Source: Cribrihabitans_A neustonicus
GTDB lineage: Bacteria > Pseudomonadota > Alphaproteobacteria > Rhodobacterales > Rhodobacteraceae
Length of the DNA stretch: 64,000 bases
NCBI RefSeq assembly: GCF_048820895.1
Contig: NZ_JBMERQ010000002.1
Location: 1 to 64,000, forward strand
Reading direction: 5' to 3'
The number at the start of each line of letters is the position of its first letter. Position 1 is the first letter of the stretch. A program made the translations under genes and the position numbers. This document shows, one piece after another, positions 43,941 to 52,792 of this stretch. The notes beneath the pieces were generated by a model. It was not told where the DNA came from and did no database searches. It saw only the letters and a list, made by a program, of their open reading frames with translations.

Positions 43941-44852
43941 TTAATCCTGATTGAAGACCCGGGCCGGGTGCAGCGTTCCGGCTTTCCAGACGCCCACCGC
44001 CACCGCGCGGCCGTCGAGCGACGCCCAGGCTTCGTCGCCGTATTCGACGCTGCCGCCCGGCAGCACCATGCCCGGATTGCCATTGCGCAGCTTGGCCGCG
44101 CCTTCGGGCGTGCATTTGACCTCCGGCAGATCGGCCAGCCCTTCCTCCAGCGGCCGCAGGCGGCTGTCGAGCTCGGGGGTGCGGGCCAGCCTCTCGATCT
44201 CCGCAAGAGAGATCCCATCTTCAGCATCGAAAGGCCCGGACCAGATCCGGCGCAGCTCCTTCACGTGGCCGTGGCAGCCCAGCGCTTCGCCCAGATCGCG
44301 GGCGATCGAGCGCACGTATCCGCCCTTGCCGCAGGTCATTTCCAGCACCACGTGGTCTTCGTCGGGGCGGTCCAGCAGGATCAGCTCCTCGACCCAAAGC
44401 GGGCGCGCAGCGATCTCCACGTCTTCGCCATCGCGGGCGAGCTTGTAGGCACGCTGCCCGTCGATCTTCACAGCCGAGAACTTGGGCGGCACCTGCATAA
44501 TCTCGCCCAGGAAGGGCAGCAGCGCTTCCTTGATCTGCGCATCGGTGGGGCGGGATTCGCTTTCGGCGATCACCTCGCCCTCGGCGTCGTCGGTGTTGGT
44601 GGACTGGCCCAGCCGCACGGTGAAGGTATAGGCCTTGAGTGCGTCGGTGATATAGGGAACCGTCTTGGTCGCCTCGCCCAGGGCCACCGCCAGCACACCG
44701 GTTGCCTCCGGGTCGAGCGTGCCGGCATGGCCTGCCTTTTTCGCCTCCAGCGCCCAGCGCACCTTGTTCACCACGGCGGTAGAAGTCATCCCCGCGGGCT
44801 TGTCCACGACCAGCCAGCCGGAAATATCGCGCCCCTTGCGTTTGCGTGCCAT
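43941..44852 (-). CDS. truB: tRNA pseudouridine(55) synthase
   Basis: 303 aa. It makes pseudouridine 55 in the T-loop of tRNAs. Catalytic Asp47 lies in KAGHAGTLDPEATGVL; other family motifs are VVDKPAGMTS near the N-terminus, QVPPKFSAVKIDGQRAYKLAR, and CGKGGYVRSIARDLGEALG. ATG 44852 is chosen over an upstream ATG because it gives the usual N-terminus and has AAGG nearby. Its usual partners rbfA and rpsO are not adjacent. Confidence 0.97.
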   Translation of the reverse strand: MARKRKGRDISGWLVVDKPAGMTSTAVVNKVRWALEAKKAGHAGTLDPEATGVLAVALGEATKTVPYITDALKAYTFTVRLGQSTNTDDAEGEVIAESESRPTDAQIKEALLPFLGEIMQVPPKFSAVKIDGQRAYKLARDGEDVEIAARPLWVEELILLDRPDEDHVVLEMTCGKGGYVRSIARDLGEALGCHGHVKELRRIWSGPFDAEDGISLAEIERLARTPELDSRLRPLEEGLADLPEVKCTPEGAAKLRNGNPGMVLPGGSVEYGDEAWASLDGRAVAVGVWKAGTLHPARVFNQD

Positions 44853-44998
44853 GCCTTGTTCCCATCTATCCCGTGAGGCGGGCCGGTTACCGGATCGCCG
44901 GCATGCTGTCAATTTAGCAAATCGGGCGGGAGGCCGGGAAGCCCGGCGCGGGCGGCGCGAACTTGCCCCCGCGGGGCGCAGCCGCTAGCTAGGCGGCC

Positions 44999-45652
44999 AT
45001 GACGGTATCAAGCGATTACGATCCCCCGCAGGAGCCCCTGGAGATCCTGCATCACGATGCAGAGATCCTGGCGGTGAACAAGCCCGCGGGGCTGCTGTCG
45101 GTGCCTGGGCGCGGCGAGCATCTGGCCGATTGCCTGCTGACCCGCGTGCAGGCTGCCTTCCCCGAGGCGCTGCTGGTGCACCGGCTTGACCGGGACACTT
45201 CGGGCGTCATGGTCTTCGCGCTTACCCCGCACGCGCAGCGGTCCCTGTCGATGCAGTTCGAGAAGCGCAGCACCAAAAAGACCTATGTGGCGCGGGTGGC
45301 CGGGCGGCTGGAGCCGCGCAGCGGCACGGTGGATCTGCCGCTGATCGTCGATTGGCCCAACCGGCCCCGGCAGATGGTATGCCACGAAACCGGCAAGCCT
45401 GCGGTCACGGACTGGCGGGTGCTGAAATACGAGGAAGACGCCACGCGGGTGCGGCTGATGCCGAAGACAGGCCGCTCGCACCAGCTGCGGGTGCACATGC
45501 TGGCTCTTGGCCATCCTATCCTGGGCGATGCGCTTTATGCGGAAGGTGCCGCGCGGGCGCATCCCCGGCTGATGCTGCACTCCGAAGAGCTGCGCATTCA
45601 GCACCCCGGCGGCGGCGGCACGCTCAAGTTCCGCGCCAAGCCCGGGTTCTGA
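44999..45652 (+). CDS. RluA-family pseudouridine synthase
   Basis: 217 aa. Core motif HRLDRDTSGVMVF with catalytic Asp64, NKPAGLLSVPGRG near the N-terminus, and KTGRSHQLRVHMLALGHPILGD at the C-terminal side. It has no S4 domain, and its length matches RluA, which modifies 23S rRNA position 746 and tRNA position 32. Divergent from truB; another RNA-modifying gene next to it, but on the other strand. Substrate assignment to RluA itself is likely but not certain. Confidence 0.92.
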   Translation: MTVSSDYDPPQEPLEILHHDAEILAVNKPAGLLSVPGRGEHLADCLLTRVQAAFPEALLVHRLDRDTSGVMVFALTPHAQRSLSMQFEKRSTKKTYVARVAGRLEPRSGTVDLPLIVDWPNRPRQMVCHETGKPAVTDWRVLKYEEDATRVRLMPKTGRSHQLRVHMLALGHPILGDALYAEGAARAHPRLMLHSEELRIQHPGGGGTLKFRAKPGF

Positions 45653-45733
45653 GGCCGCCACCTGCTGCTGCAGAACCGGCGCCCCCGGCAAAGACCTCCG
45701 CCACCCCCTTTCACATCGTGACGCGAAAAAGGA

Positions 45734-45756
45734 AAAGCCGCCCCGAAGGCGGCTTT
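45734..45756. terminator. Bidirectional hairpin between the RluA-type gene and an aldehyde dehydrogenase
   Basis: AAAGCCGCC (45734-45742), loop CCGAA, GGCGGCTTT (45748-45756). T tracts on both strands; serves convergent genes. Confidence 0.8.
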
Positions 45757-45801
45757 CCATCTGTTCAAAGCGGGGGCACCAGCGGCGCCGGAAGCAGAGC
45801 C

Positions 45802-47241
45802 CTACTCCGCTGCCCAGCCGCCGACGGCCTTCACTTCGAGGAAGTCCTCGATGCCCCACTTGCCGCCTTCGCGGCCGTTGCCGGACTGCTTCATGCCGCC
45901 GAAGGGCGAGCCTGCCGAACGCGATTTGCCGTTCATCTCCACCATGCCCGAGCGCAGCGCGCGGGCCATGCGGTTGGCACGGGCGCCGTCCTGAGTCTGC
46001 ACGTAGTTGGTGAGGCCGTAGGGTGTGTCGTTGGCGATCTCGATGGCTTCTTCTTCGCTCTCGAACGGCAGAATCGCCATCACCGGGCCGAAAATCTCCT
46101 CGCGCGCGATGGTCATCTGGTTGTTCACATCGGCAAACACCGTGGGCTTGACGAAGAACCCCTTGTTGAGACCGTCGGGCCGCCCGGTGCCGCCCGCGAC
46201 CAGACGGGCGCCCTCGTCGATGCCTTTCTGGATCAGGTCCTGGATCTTGTTCCACTGCAGCTCATTCACCACCGGGCCGATGTGGCGGCCAGGCTTGTCG
46301 GCGGGGCCGACCTCGACCTTGGCGGCAATCTCCGCAGCTTCATTCACCACACGGTCATAGATGGACTTCTGCACCAGCATCCGGCTCGGCGCGTTGCAGC
46401 TCTGGCCGGTGTTCTGCATCATGTGCAGCACGCCGCGCTTCACGGCCTTTTCGTCGGCATCCTCGAAGATCACGTTGGCGCCCTTGCCGCCCAGCTCCAG
46501 GTGCACTTTCTTCAGCGTCTCCGCCGCGTTGCGCGAAATCGCGGTGCCCGCCCGGGTGGAGCCGGTGAACGAGACCATGTCGACATCCGGGTGCCCGGAC
46601 AGCTGCGTGCCGACGCCGGGGCCGTCGCCGTTCACCAGGTTGAAGACGCCCTTGGGGAAGCCCGCCTCGTCCATCATCTCGGCAAAGATCATCGCGTTGA
46701 GCGGGCTTTCCTCGGACGGTTTCAGCACCATGGTGCAGCCCGCCACCGCGGCGGCGCCGACCTTCAGGGTGATCTGGTTCATCGGCCAGTTCCACGGCGT
46801 GATCAGCGCCGCAACGCCCACCGCCTCGTGGATGATGCGGTCGTTCGGGGCGTGATCGCCGAGCGGCGCCTCGAACTGGAAGTCCTTGGCGGCCTTGATG
46901 AAGTTCTGCAGGTGCCAGCTGCCCGCGCCCGCCTGGGAGGTGCGTGCCATGTCGATCGGCGCGCCCATTTCCATCGACATCGCCTGGGCCAGATCCTCGG
47001 AGCGGCGCTCGTAGATGGCAATCAGCTTCTCGACCAGGGCAATGCGTTCGGCAGGCGGTGTCGCCATCCAGCCCGGCAGCGCCGCCTTGGCGGCGGCGAC
47101 CGCGGCGTTGGTGTCTGCTTCGCCGCCCAGCGAGATCACCGCACAGGGCTCCTCGGTAGAGGGGTTGATGACCTGGTGGTCGCGGGCTTCGGCCGGAGAG
47201 ACCCACTGGCCGTTGATGTAAAAGTCGCGTTTCTCGATCAT
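45802..47241 (-). CDS. NAD(P)-dependent aldehyde dehydrogenase
   Basis: 479 aa, single-domain ALDH of normal length. Catalytic Cys282 in NTGQSCNAPS, general-base Glu in HLELGGKGANV, Rossmann-type FTGSTRAG, and the EEIFGPV and SPFGGMKQSG motifs. The aldehyde substrate is not shown by the sequence. Divergent from a peroxiredoxin gene. Confidence 0.93.
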   Translation of the reverse strand: MIEKRDFYINGQWVSPAEARDHQVINPSTEEPCAVISLGGEADTNAAVAAAKAALPGWMATPPAERIALVEKLIAIYERRSEDLAQAMSMEMGAPIDMARTSQAGAGSWHLQNFIKAAKDFQFEAPLGDHAPNDRIIHEAVGVAALITPWNWPMNQITLKVGAAAVAGCTMVLKPSEESPLNAMIFAEMMDEAGFPKGVFNLVNGDGPGVGTQLSGHPDVDMVSFTGSTRAGTAISRNAAETLKKVHLELGGKGANVIFEDADEKAVKRGVLHMMQNTGQSCNAPSRMLVQKSIYDRVVNEAAEIAAKVEVGPADKPGRHIGPVVNELQWNKIQDLIQKGIDEGARLVAGGTGRPDGLNKGFFVKPTVFADVNNQMTIAREEIFGPVMAILPFESEEEAIEIANDTPYGLTNYVQTQDGARANRMARALRSGMVEMNGKSRSAGSPFGGMKQSGNGREGGKWGIEDFLEVKAVGGWAAE

Positions 47242-47339
47242 GCCGGTTCTCCCGATTGAGATGTGCTCGCCGGCCTCCAGGCCGGTTTCGCGGGTACTGT
47301 GTCACCGGCCCGGATGACGAGCAAGAGGTAGCGTGCTAG

Positions 47340-47353
47340 AATTTGATCAAATT
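47340..47353. promoter_or_regulatory. Perfect 14-bp A+T-rich palindrome in the divergent ALDH-peroxiredoxin region
   Basis: AATTTGATCAAATT is an exact palindrome about 100 bp upstream of the ALDH start and 145 bp upstream of the peroxiredoxin start, in otherwise G+C-rich DNA. It could be an operator for either gene. A second hairpin (CCGGCCT-CC-AGGCCGG) lies at about 47271-47286. Confidence 0.45.
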
Positions 47354-47497
47354 TCAGAAACCGGCGAACGGGTGCCGCAGGCAGGGGGCCGGGCGCAATT
47401 TTACGTGGCATCCCGGCGCCGGAGTTGTAACGTAGCGCCCGAGCACCTGAGCAGCGGCCAAGGCGGCTCTACGCAATCTGACAAGGAGGACACAGCC

Positions 47498-48148
47498 ATG
47501 GGTTTGCGGATCAACGACGTGGTTCCCGATTTCACTGCGGAAACCGATCAGGGCACCATCAGCTTCCACGACTGGATTGGCGACAGCTGGGCGATTCTGT
47601 TTTCCCACCCCAAGGATTTCACCCCGGTCTGCACGACCGAGTTTTCGGCGGTGGCGCAGCTGAAGGATGAATGGGACAAGCGCAACACTAAGGTGATCGG
47701 CGTCTCGGTGGACAGCGCCGAGGACCACCGCAAGTGGAAGAAGGACATCGAATCCTACGGCAAGGCAGAGCCCGGCTTCCCGATCATCGCCGATGACGGG
47801 CTCGCGGTCTCCAAGGCCTTCGACATGCTGCCCGCGGAAGCCTACCTGCCGGACGGGCGCACGCCCGCCGACAGCGCCACCGTGCGCTCGGTGTTCATCA
47901 TCGGACCGGACAAGCAGCTGAAGCTCAACATGACCTACCCGATGACGGTGGGGCGCAACTTTGCCGAAGTGCTGCGGGCGCTGGACGGGCTGCAGATGTC
48001 TGCAAAGGGCGTGGCCACCCCAGCCGACTGGCGCCCGGGCGAGGACGTGATCATCCCGCCGAGCGTGTCGAACGACGAGGCCAAAGCGAAGTTCGGCGAG
48101 TTCGAGACCATCTTCCCCTACCTGCGCAAGACCAAGGCGCCGGAATAA
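47498..48148 (+). CDS. 1-Cys peroxiredoxin (Prx6 type)
   Basis: 216 aa. It reduces peroxides with one catalytic cysteine, Cys45, in HPKDFTPVCTTEF; the preceding Thr and the later Arg (in ADSATVRSVFIIGP) complete the site. No resolving Cys is seen, and the C-terminal extension (RPGEDVIIPPSV) is typical of Prx6. ATG 47498 follows AAGGAGG; the frame is open 55 codons upstream, but this start gives the normal family N-terminus. A strong hairpin terminator follows. Confidence 0.95.
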   Translation: MGLRINDVVPDFTAETDQGTISFHDWIGDSWAILFSHPKDFTPVCTTEFSAVAQLKDEWDKRNTKVIGVSVDSAEDHRKWKKDIESYGKAEPGFPIIADDGLAVSKAFDMLPAEAYLPDGRTPADSATVRSVFIIGPDKQLKLNMTYPMTVGRNFAEVLRALDGLQMSAKGVATPADWRPGEDVIIPPSVSNDEAKAKFGEFETIFPYLRKTKAPE

Positions 48149-48158
48149 ACGGATTATG

Positions 48159-48183
48159 GGCTGCTCCAAACCTTGGAGCAGCC
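48159..48183 (+). terminator. Hairpin terminator after the peroxiredoxin gene
   Basis: GGCTGCTCCAA (48159-48169) pairs perfectly with TTGGAGCAGCC (48173-48183) across a 3-nt loop. It also separates this gene from the converging glycan gene. Confidence 0.75.
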
Positions 48184-48244
48184 AGCCTTCCAGACTGTCG
48201 TAGGTAGTCTGGGATCTGAGGATCCGGGGCTTACCGGCTAGAGG

Positions 48245-49402
48245 CTAGCTGTATCCGCAGCGCCTGCGGATTTCCTCTATTTCCTCGCGGATGAACGCGC
48301 CTTCGCCGCCCAAGCGCTTTGCGAGCTCATACGTAATGTCGGAATCCTGCTTGCTGATCGAGGCGAGAGACTTCTTGAGAAAAGTGAAACCGTGCTTTTC
48401 GTAGAGATAATGCGGCAAGGTGTAGGACACGCCGATCCGGGCAACCACGGCCATGATCAGCTTGATCAGGTGCTCCCGGTCTTCCTGAGAGCGTTCGGCA
48501 TCCAATTCTTCGATCGCCTTGGAAGCAGTCTCCCTGCACGCGCGGTCATCCAGCAGGGTCAAGTTCCGTGCGTGCCAGTTCACCTCTTCATCCGATAAGC
48601 TGCGCAAGTCGTCAGGCAGCCTCAGGATGTCGTAGGTCGCGGCATGCGAGAACCCGTTTTTCACGACAAAGCGGGTGAGTCCGATTTCCCCGCGGCGGAC
48701 GACCTTATTCTTTTCTTTCGTCAGGGGGTAATTGGTCCAGTAGCGCTGGAAGCGTTTGTCGCGCAGCAGGGCGGGCCCTAGGGAGACGGCATAGGAGCCG
48801 TAGTGAAAGTTTCTCTGAGTGGGATCAAAAGTCCATTGAATTGACTGGTACTGCGAAGGTTTAACCCGCACGATACCCAAACTGGTGGCCGCCGCGGCAT
48901 AGTCTACTCCCAGACCTTCTGCTTCCTTCAACCAGTTCCTGGATCCCGGCAAAGGAAACCAGCTGGAGTCGTTCAGCAGGACCAGACGCTCCAGCCCGCT
49001 CAACTTCTCAGCCAATGAGAGGACACCATCCCGGTACCCTCCAAAATCATACCCGACATTGGGCCGTTCGATGACACGCCAAGCATTCTCCTTGAGATAT
49101 TCGGCATCCGCGCCCGACACAGGAAGATTTGACACCACCAGCGGCGCATACCCATTTTCCCTGAGGTATTCGAGGGCGTGTTTGTGGCTTGGCAACAGCC
49201 CGTCCCGCGGAAAGACCAGGTAAATCGCGACCCGGGAGCCACCGGGCAGATTTCCCTCGATGACCTTCACCTGGGGCGCGTGAAACCTGTCATAGTATCT
49301 TGCTCCAAGAAAGTACGAGCTGATCTGACCCGGCAACCGGGGAAGTTGCTCCAGCACGCGTCTGAGTTCCCGGGCAATTTTCCAGAGAGGAAGCATTTTC
49401 AT
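48245..49402 (-). CDS. Rhamnan-synthesis F (RgpF-type) family protein
   Basis: 385 aa. Members take part in surface polysaccharide (rhamnan or O-chain) assembly. The motif VSNLPVSGADAEYL, the ERPNVGYDFGGYRDG region, and LVLLNDSSWFPL are typical of this glycosyltransferase-like domain. The G+C content is much lower than that of neighbours (one 60-base sample is about 47%), and codon use is less biased, both signs of transfer. ATG 49402 is chosen; ATG 49396 is an alternative. A family-2 glycosyltransferase gene is upstream on the same strand. Confidence 0.85.
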   Translation of the reverse strand: MKMLPLWKIARELRRVLEQLPRLPGQISSYFLGARYYDRFHAPQVKVIEGNLPGGSRVAIYLVFPRDGLLPSHKHALEYLRENGYAPLVVSNLPVSGADAEYLKENAWRVIERPNVGYDFGGYRDGVLSLAEKLSGLERLVLLNDSSWFPLPGSRNWLKEAEGLGVDYAAAATSLGIVRVKPSQYQSIQWTFDPTQRNFHYGSYAVSLGPALLRDKRFQRYWTNYPLTKEKNKVVRRGEIGLTRFVVKNGFSHAATYDILRLPDDLRSLSDEEVNWHARNLTLLDDRACRETASKAIEELDAERSQEDREHLIKLIMAVVARIGVSYTLPHYLYEKHGFTFLKKSLASISKQDSDITYELAKRLGGEGAFIREEIEEIRRRCGYS

Positions 49403-49454
49403 GGGTAAACCTTGTCTACAGAATGCGAAGCCAGCCCAAAACCGCAGGCAGGTA

Positions 49455-50321
49455 TCACTGCCAGGGCGGCGGGCGGTCAGCGGTCTGCCGCCCTGGGCTG
49501 CTGAACACTGCACGCAGGTAGTACCAGGCCTTTGCCCGCTTGCGCGCGGACAGAAGGCTAAGCGGCGAGATCAGTTGCACCACGGCTTCGGCCAGCGCGC
49601 GGAGGTAGCCCAGCCGCTGGCCATGCTTGCGGGCGGCGTAGACCCGCGACTGGCCCATGTACCAGGCCTTGAGCGCGGCGGTCCGGGCCGACCGCTCGGT
49701 CGCATGCCCGAGCAGGTGGCGCACCCGCGCGCCGTGCACATAGCGCAGCGGGCCGCAGTCCCGCTTCAGGCGCAGGCTGAGATCGTCGTCCTCGTGAAAC
49801 AGGAAAATGTTGGGGTCGAAACCGCCAACCCGCTCGAAGGCGTCCCGCCGCACCATCAGAGCGCCGCCCGACAGCACCGGCACTTCGCCATCCCGCTGCG
49901 CGGCATCGCGGGCGAGCCACAGGCTTCTGGGAATTAGCTTGCTGCGGCGCTTGAAAAACAGCGAGCCGTCACCCTTGAGAACCCGGGTGTTGAAGGCCGA
50001 TGCTTCCGGATGTGCGCCGGCAGCGGAGAGCAGCTCATCGAGGGTATCTTCGAACAGCTCCGCATCTGGGTTCACGAAGAACAAAAACTCGGTGTCCGCC
50101 TGTGCGGCGCCTTGGTTGCAGGCCCGCCCGAACCCGGCGTTTTCCGCATTTGCGATGAAGCCGGCACCATGTTCGCGCGCCAGCACCCGAACCGCCTCCA
50201 CATCTGCCGAAGCGTTATCGACAAGGATGCAGGGCACGCCGGAGGGGATCGAGCGCAACAGGCCCTGCACCACGGCGGCGGAATTATAGGTCACCGTAAT
50301 GATTGTGACACGGTGCGTCAT
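49455..50321 (-). CDS. Family 2 glycosyltransferase
   Basis: 288 aa. GT-A fold with TIITVTYNSAAVV near the N-terminus, the VDNASADVEAV motif, FFVNPDAEL as the DxD-like metal site, and FLFHEDDDLSLRLK late in the domain, typical of rhamnosyltransferase-like GT2 enzymes. It probably adds a sugar to a surface glycan, together with the RgpF-type protein downstream. ATG 50321 is used rather than a TTG one codon earlier. No polysaccharide-export genes are near. Confidence 0.88.
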   Translation of the reverse strand: MTHRVTIITVTYNSAAVVQGLLRSIPSGVPCILVDNASADVEAVRVLAREHGAGFIANAENAGFGRACNQGAAQADTEFLFFVNPDAELFEDTLDELLSAAGAHPEASAFNTRVLKGDGSLFFKRRSKLIPRSLWLARDAAQRDGEVPVLSGGALMVRRDAFERVGGFDPNIFLFHEDDDLSLRLKRDCGPLRYVHGARVRHLLGHATERSARTAALKAWYMGQSRVYAARKHGQRLGYLRALAEAVVQLISPLSLLSARKRAKAWYYLRAVFSSPGRQTADRPPPWQ

Positions 50322-50358
50322 CAAAGGCTCCAGCGGCGGTCCGGCAGAAATTGAAGAA

Positions 50359-50389
50359 CCCGGGGCGCGCGGAATGCACGCGCCCCGGG
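50359..50389 (-). terminator. Hairpin terminator of pnp
   Basis: CCCGGGGCGC (50359-50368) pairs perfectly with GCGCCCCGGG (50380-50389); on the minus strand TTCTTCAATTTC follows. It lies 26 bp past the pnp stop. Confidence 0.8.
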
Positions 50390-50414
50390 CTGTCTGTGTC
50401 CGGTCAGGCGAGGC

Positions 50415-52556
50415 TCAGCCCTCGGCCTGCTCCTTCTTCTCGGCGGAGATCTCCTCGCCGGTCTCCTGGTCCACGACCTTCATCGACAGGCGCACCTTGC
50501 CGCGGTCGTCGAAGCCGAGCAGCTTGACCTTCACTTCCTGGCCTTCCTTCAGCACGTCGGAAGGATGGTTCAGGCGGCGGTTCTCGATCTGGGAGACATG
50601 CACCAGGCCGTCGCGCTTGCCGAAGAAGTTCACGAAGGCGCCGAAGTCGACGATCTTCACGACCTTGCCGGTGTAGATCTGGCCCTCTTCCGGCTCCGCG
50701 ACGATCGAGTGGATCATCTCGTAGGCGCGCTTGATGGCTTCGCCGTCGGAGGAGGCGATCTTGATCACGCCGTCGTCGTTGATGTCGACCTTGGCGCCGG
50801 AGGTTTCCACGATCTCGCGGATCACCTTGCCGCCCGAGCCGATCACTTCGCGGATCTTGTCGGTCGGGATCTGCATGGTCTCGATGCGCGGGGCGTGGAC
50901 CGAGAACTCGTTGGTCTTCGACAGCGCCTTGCCCATCTCGTTCAGGATGTGCAGACGGCCGTCCTTGGCCTGGGCCAGGGCTTTCTCCATGATCTCCGGG
51001 GTGATGCCCGCGACCTTGATGTCCATCTGCAGCGAGGTGATGCCGTTTTCGGTACCCGCCACTTTGAAGTCCATGTCGCCGAGGTGGTCTTCGTCACCCA
51101 GGATGTCGGTCAGCACCGCGTAGGAGCCGTCGTCTTCCAGGATCAGACCCATCGCGACGCCGGCCACCGGCGCCTTCAGCGGCACGCCCGCGTCCATCAT
51201 CGACAGCGAACCGCCGCAGACGGAGGCCATCGAGGAGGAGCCGTTCGATTCGGTGATCTCGGAAACCAGGCGGATGGTGTAGGGGAAGTCGGTCGGTGCC
51301 GGCAGCACCGCCTGCAGCGCGCGCCAGGCCAGCTTGCCGTGGCCGATCTCGCGGCGGCCCGGGGAGCCGACGCGGCCCACTTCGCCAACCGAGTACGGCG
51401 GGAAGTTGTAATGCAGCAGGAAGTTGGATTTGAAGTTGCCGTGCAGCGCGTCGATGAACTGCTCGTCATCGCCGGTGCCAAGCGTGGTCACGACCAGACC
51501 CTGGGTCTCGCCGCGGGTGAATAGCGCCGAGCCGTGGGTGCGCGGCAGCAGGCCGGTTTCGGCCACGATCGGGCGCACGGTCGCGGTGTCGCGGCCGTCG
51601 ATCCGCTTGCCGCCCTTCACCACGTCGCCGCGCAGGATGCTGGCTTCGAGCTTCTTCAGGGCGGAGCCGAGGTTCGGGTCCTCCAGCTGCTCTTCGGTGA
51701 GCGCGTTCTTGATGGTCTCGCGGGCGAAGGCCACGGCCGCGGTGCGCTCCTGCTTGTCGGTGATCGCGAAGGCGGCGCGCATGTCAGTCTCACCGGCGGC
51801 CTTCACGGCCTCATACAGCTCGGAGTAATCCGGCGGGGTGAAGTCGAAGGGCTCTTTCGCGCATTCTTCGGCCAGCGAGATGATCAGGTCGATCACCGGC
51901 TGAATCTGCTCATGCGCGAAGTTCACCGCGCCAAGCATTTCTGCTTCGGACAGCTCGTAAGCTTCCGATTCCACCATCATCACGGCGTTCTTGGTGCCGG
52001 CCACGACCAGGTCCAGGCGCTGCTCGGGATTGAGGCGCAGGTCCTGCATGTCGTCGACGGTCGGGTTCAGCACATATTCGCCGTCGGTGTAGCCGACACG
52101 GGCACCGGCGATCGGCCCCATGAAGGGCGCGCCGGAGATGGTCAGGGCTGCGGAGGCCGCGATCATCGCCACGATGTCCGGGTCGTTGACCAGGTCATGG
52201 CTCAGCACGGTGCACATCACCAGAACTTCGTTCTTGAAACCGGGGACGAACAGCGGGCGGATCGGACGGTCGATCAGGCGCGCGGTCAGGGTTTCTTTCT
52301 CGGTCGGGCGCGCTTCGCGCTTGAAGAAGCCGCCGGGCACCTTGCCCGCAGCGTAGTATTTTTCCTGGTAGTGCACGGTCAGGGGGAAGAAGTCCTGACC
52401 GGGCTTTTGTTCCTTGGCGAAAGTGACGTTGGCCATCACCGAGGTTTCGCCAAGAGTGGCGATGACGGAGCCGTCCGCCTGACGGGCGACCTTGCCGGTC
52501 TCCAGCGTGAGCGTCTCTTCGCCCCACTGCATCGATTTCTTCGTAACGTTAAACAT
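50415..52556 (-). CDS. pnp: Polyribonucleotide nucleotidyltransferase (PNPase)
   Basis: 713 aa. A phosphate-dependent 3'-5' exoribonuclease of the degradosome. Two RNase PH domains (about 1-215 and 310-540; second with SDITESNGSSSMASVCGGSL-like residues), a KH domain with GSGGKVIREIVE (about 565) and a C-terminal S1 domain (about 620-690, VKIVDFGAFVNFFG), at the usual family length. A perfect palindrome lies just upstream of the ribosome site. rpsO, its usual upstream partner, is 8 kb away. Confidence 0.98.
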   Translation of the reverse strand: MFNVTKKSMQWGEETLTLETGKVARQADGSVIATLGETSVMANVTFAKEQKPGQDFFPLTVHYQEKYYAAGKVPGGFFKREARPTEKETLTARLIDRPIRPLFVPGFKNEVLVMCTVLSHDLVNDPDIVAMIAASAALTISGAPFMGPIAGARVGYTDGEYVLNPTVDDMQDLRLNPEQRLDLVVAGTKNAVMMVESEAYELSEAEMLGAVNFAHEQIQPVIDLIISLAEECAKEPFDFTPPDYSELYEAVKAAGETDMRAAFAITDKQERTAAVAFARETIKNALTEEQLEDPNLGSALKKLEASILRGDVVKGGKRIDGRDTATVRPIVAETGLLPRTHGSALFTRGETQGLVVTTLGTGDDEQFIDALHGNFKSNFLLHYNFPPYSVGEVGRVGSPGRREIGHGKLAWRALQAVLPAPTDFPYTIRLVSEITESNGSSSMASVCGGSLSMMDAGVPLKAPVAGVAMGLILEDDGSYAVLTDILGDEDHLGDMDFKVAGTENGITSLQMDIKVAGITPEIMEKALAQAKDGRLHILNEMGKALSKTNEFSVHAPRIETMQIPTDKIREVIGSGGKVIREIVETSGAKVDINDDGVIKIASSDGEAIKRAYEMIHSIVAEPEEGQIYTGKVVKIVDFGAFVNFFGKRDGLVHVSQIENRRLNHPSDVLKEGQEVKVKLLGFDDRGKVRLSMKVVDQETGEEISAEKKEQAEG

Positions 52557-52570
52557 TTCAGCATCCTAAA

Positions 52571-52584
52571 TGGGAGCGCTCCCA
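52571..52584. promoter_or_regulatory. Perfect 14-bp palindrome directly upstream of pnp
   Basis: TGGGAGCGCTCCCA lies 15 bp before the pnp ATG, so it is in the leader just before the ribosome site. It may form a translation-controlling hairpin, as PNPase leaders are known to be processed and autoregulated. Its shape (CG centre) also matches operators of LacI-family regulators such as the CebR box of Streptomyces. Confidence 0.5.
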
Positions 52585-52792
52585 GGCGGATCCCGGGTCT
52601 CCCGTTGCATATGGCGGCCCCATTGCCGCCGGCCCCATCTATCTTTCTTTCGCGTGCCAGGGCCCCGGGCACATCGTCTCAGACAGGCCCGCCCATACAT
52701 CACTTCGCATCAGATTGAAAGGGAAAGCACAGGCCGGCAGCCGCTGGCGGCGGCACCCGGCCAGGCCGCCCAGGCGACAGCAGGCGGCCCGG

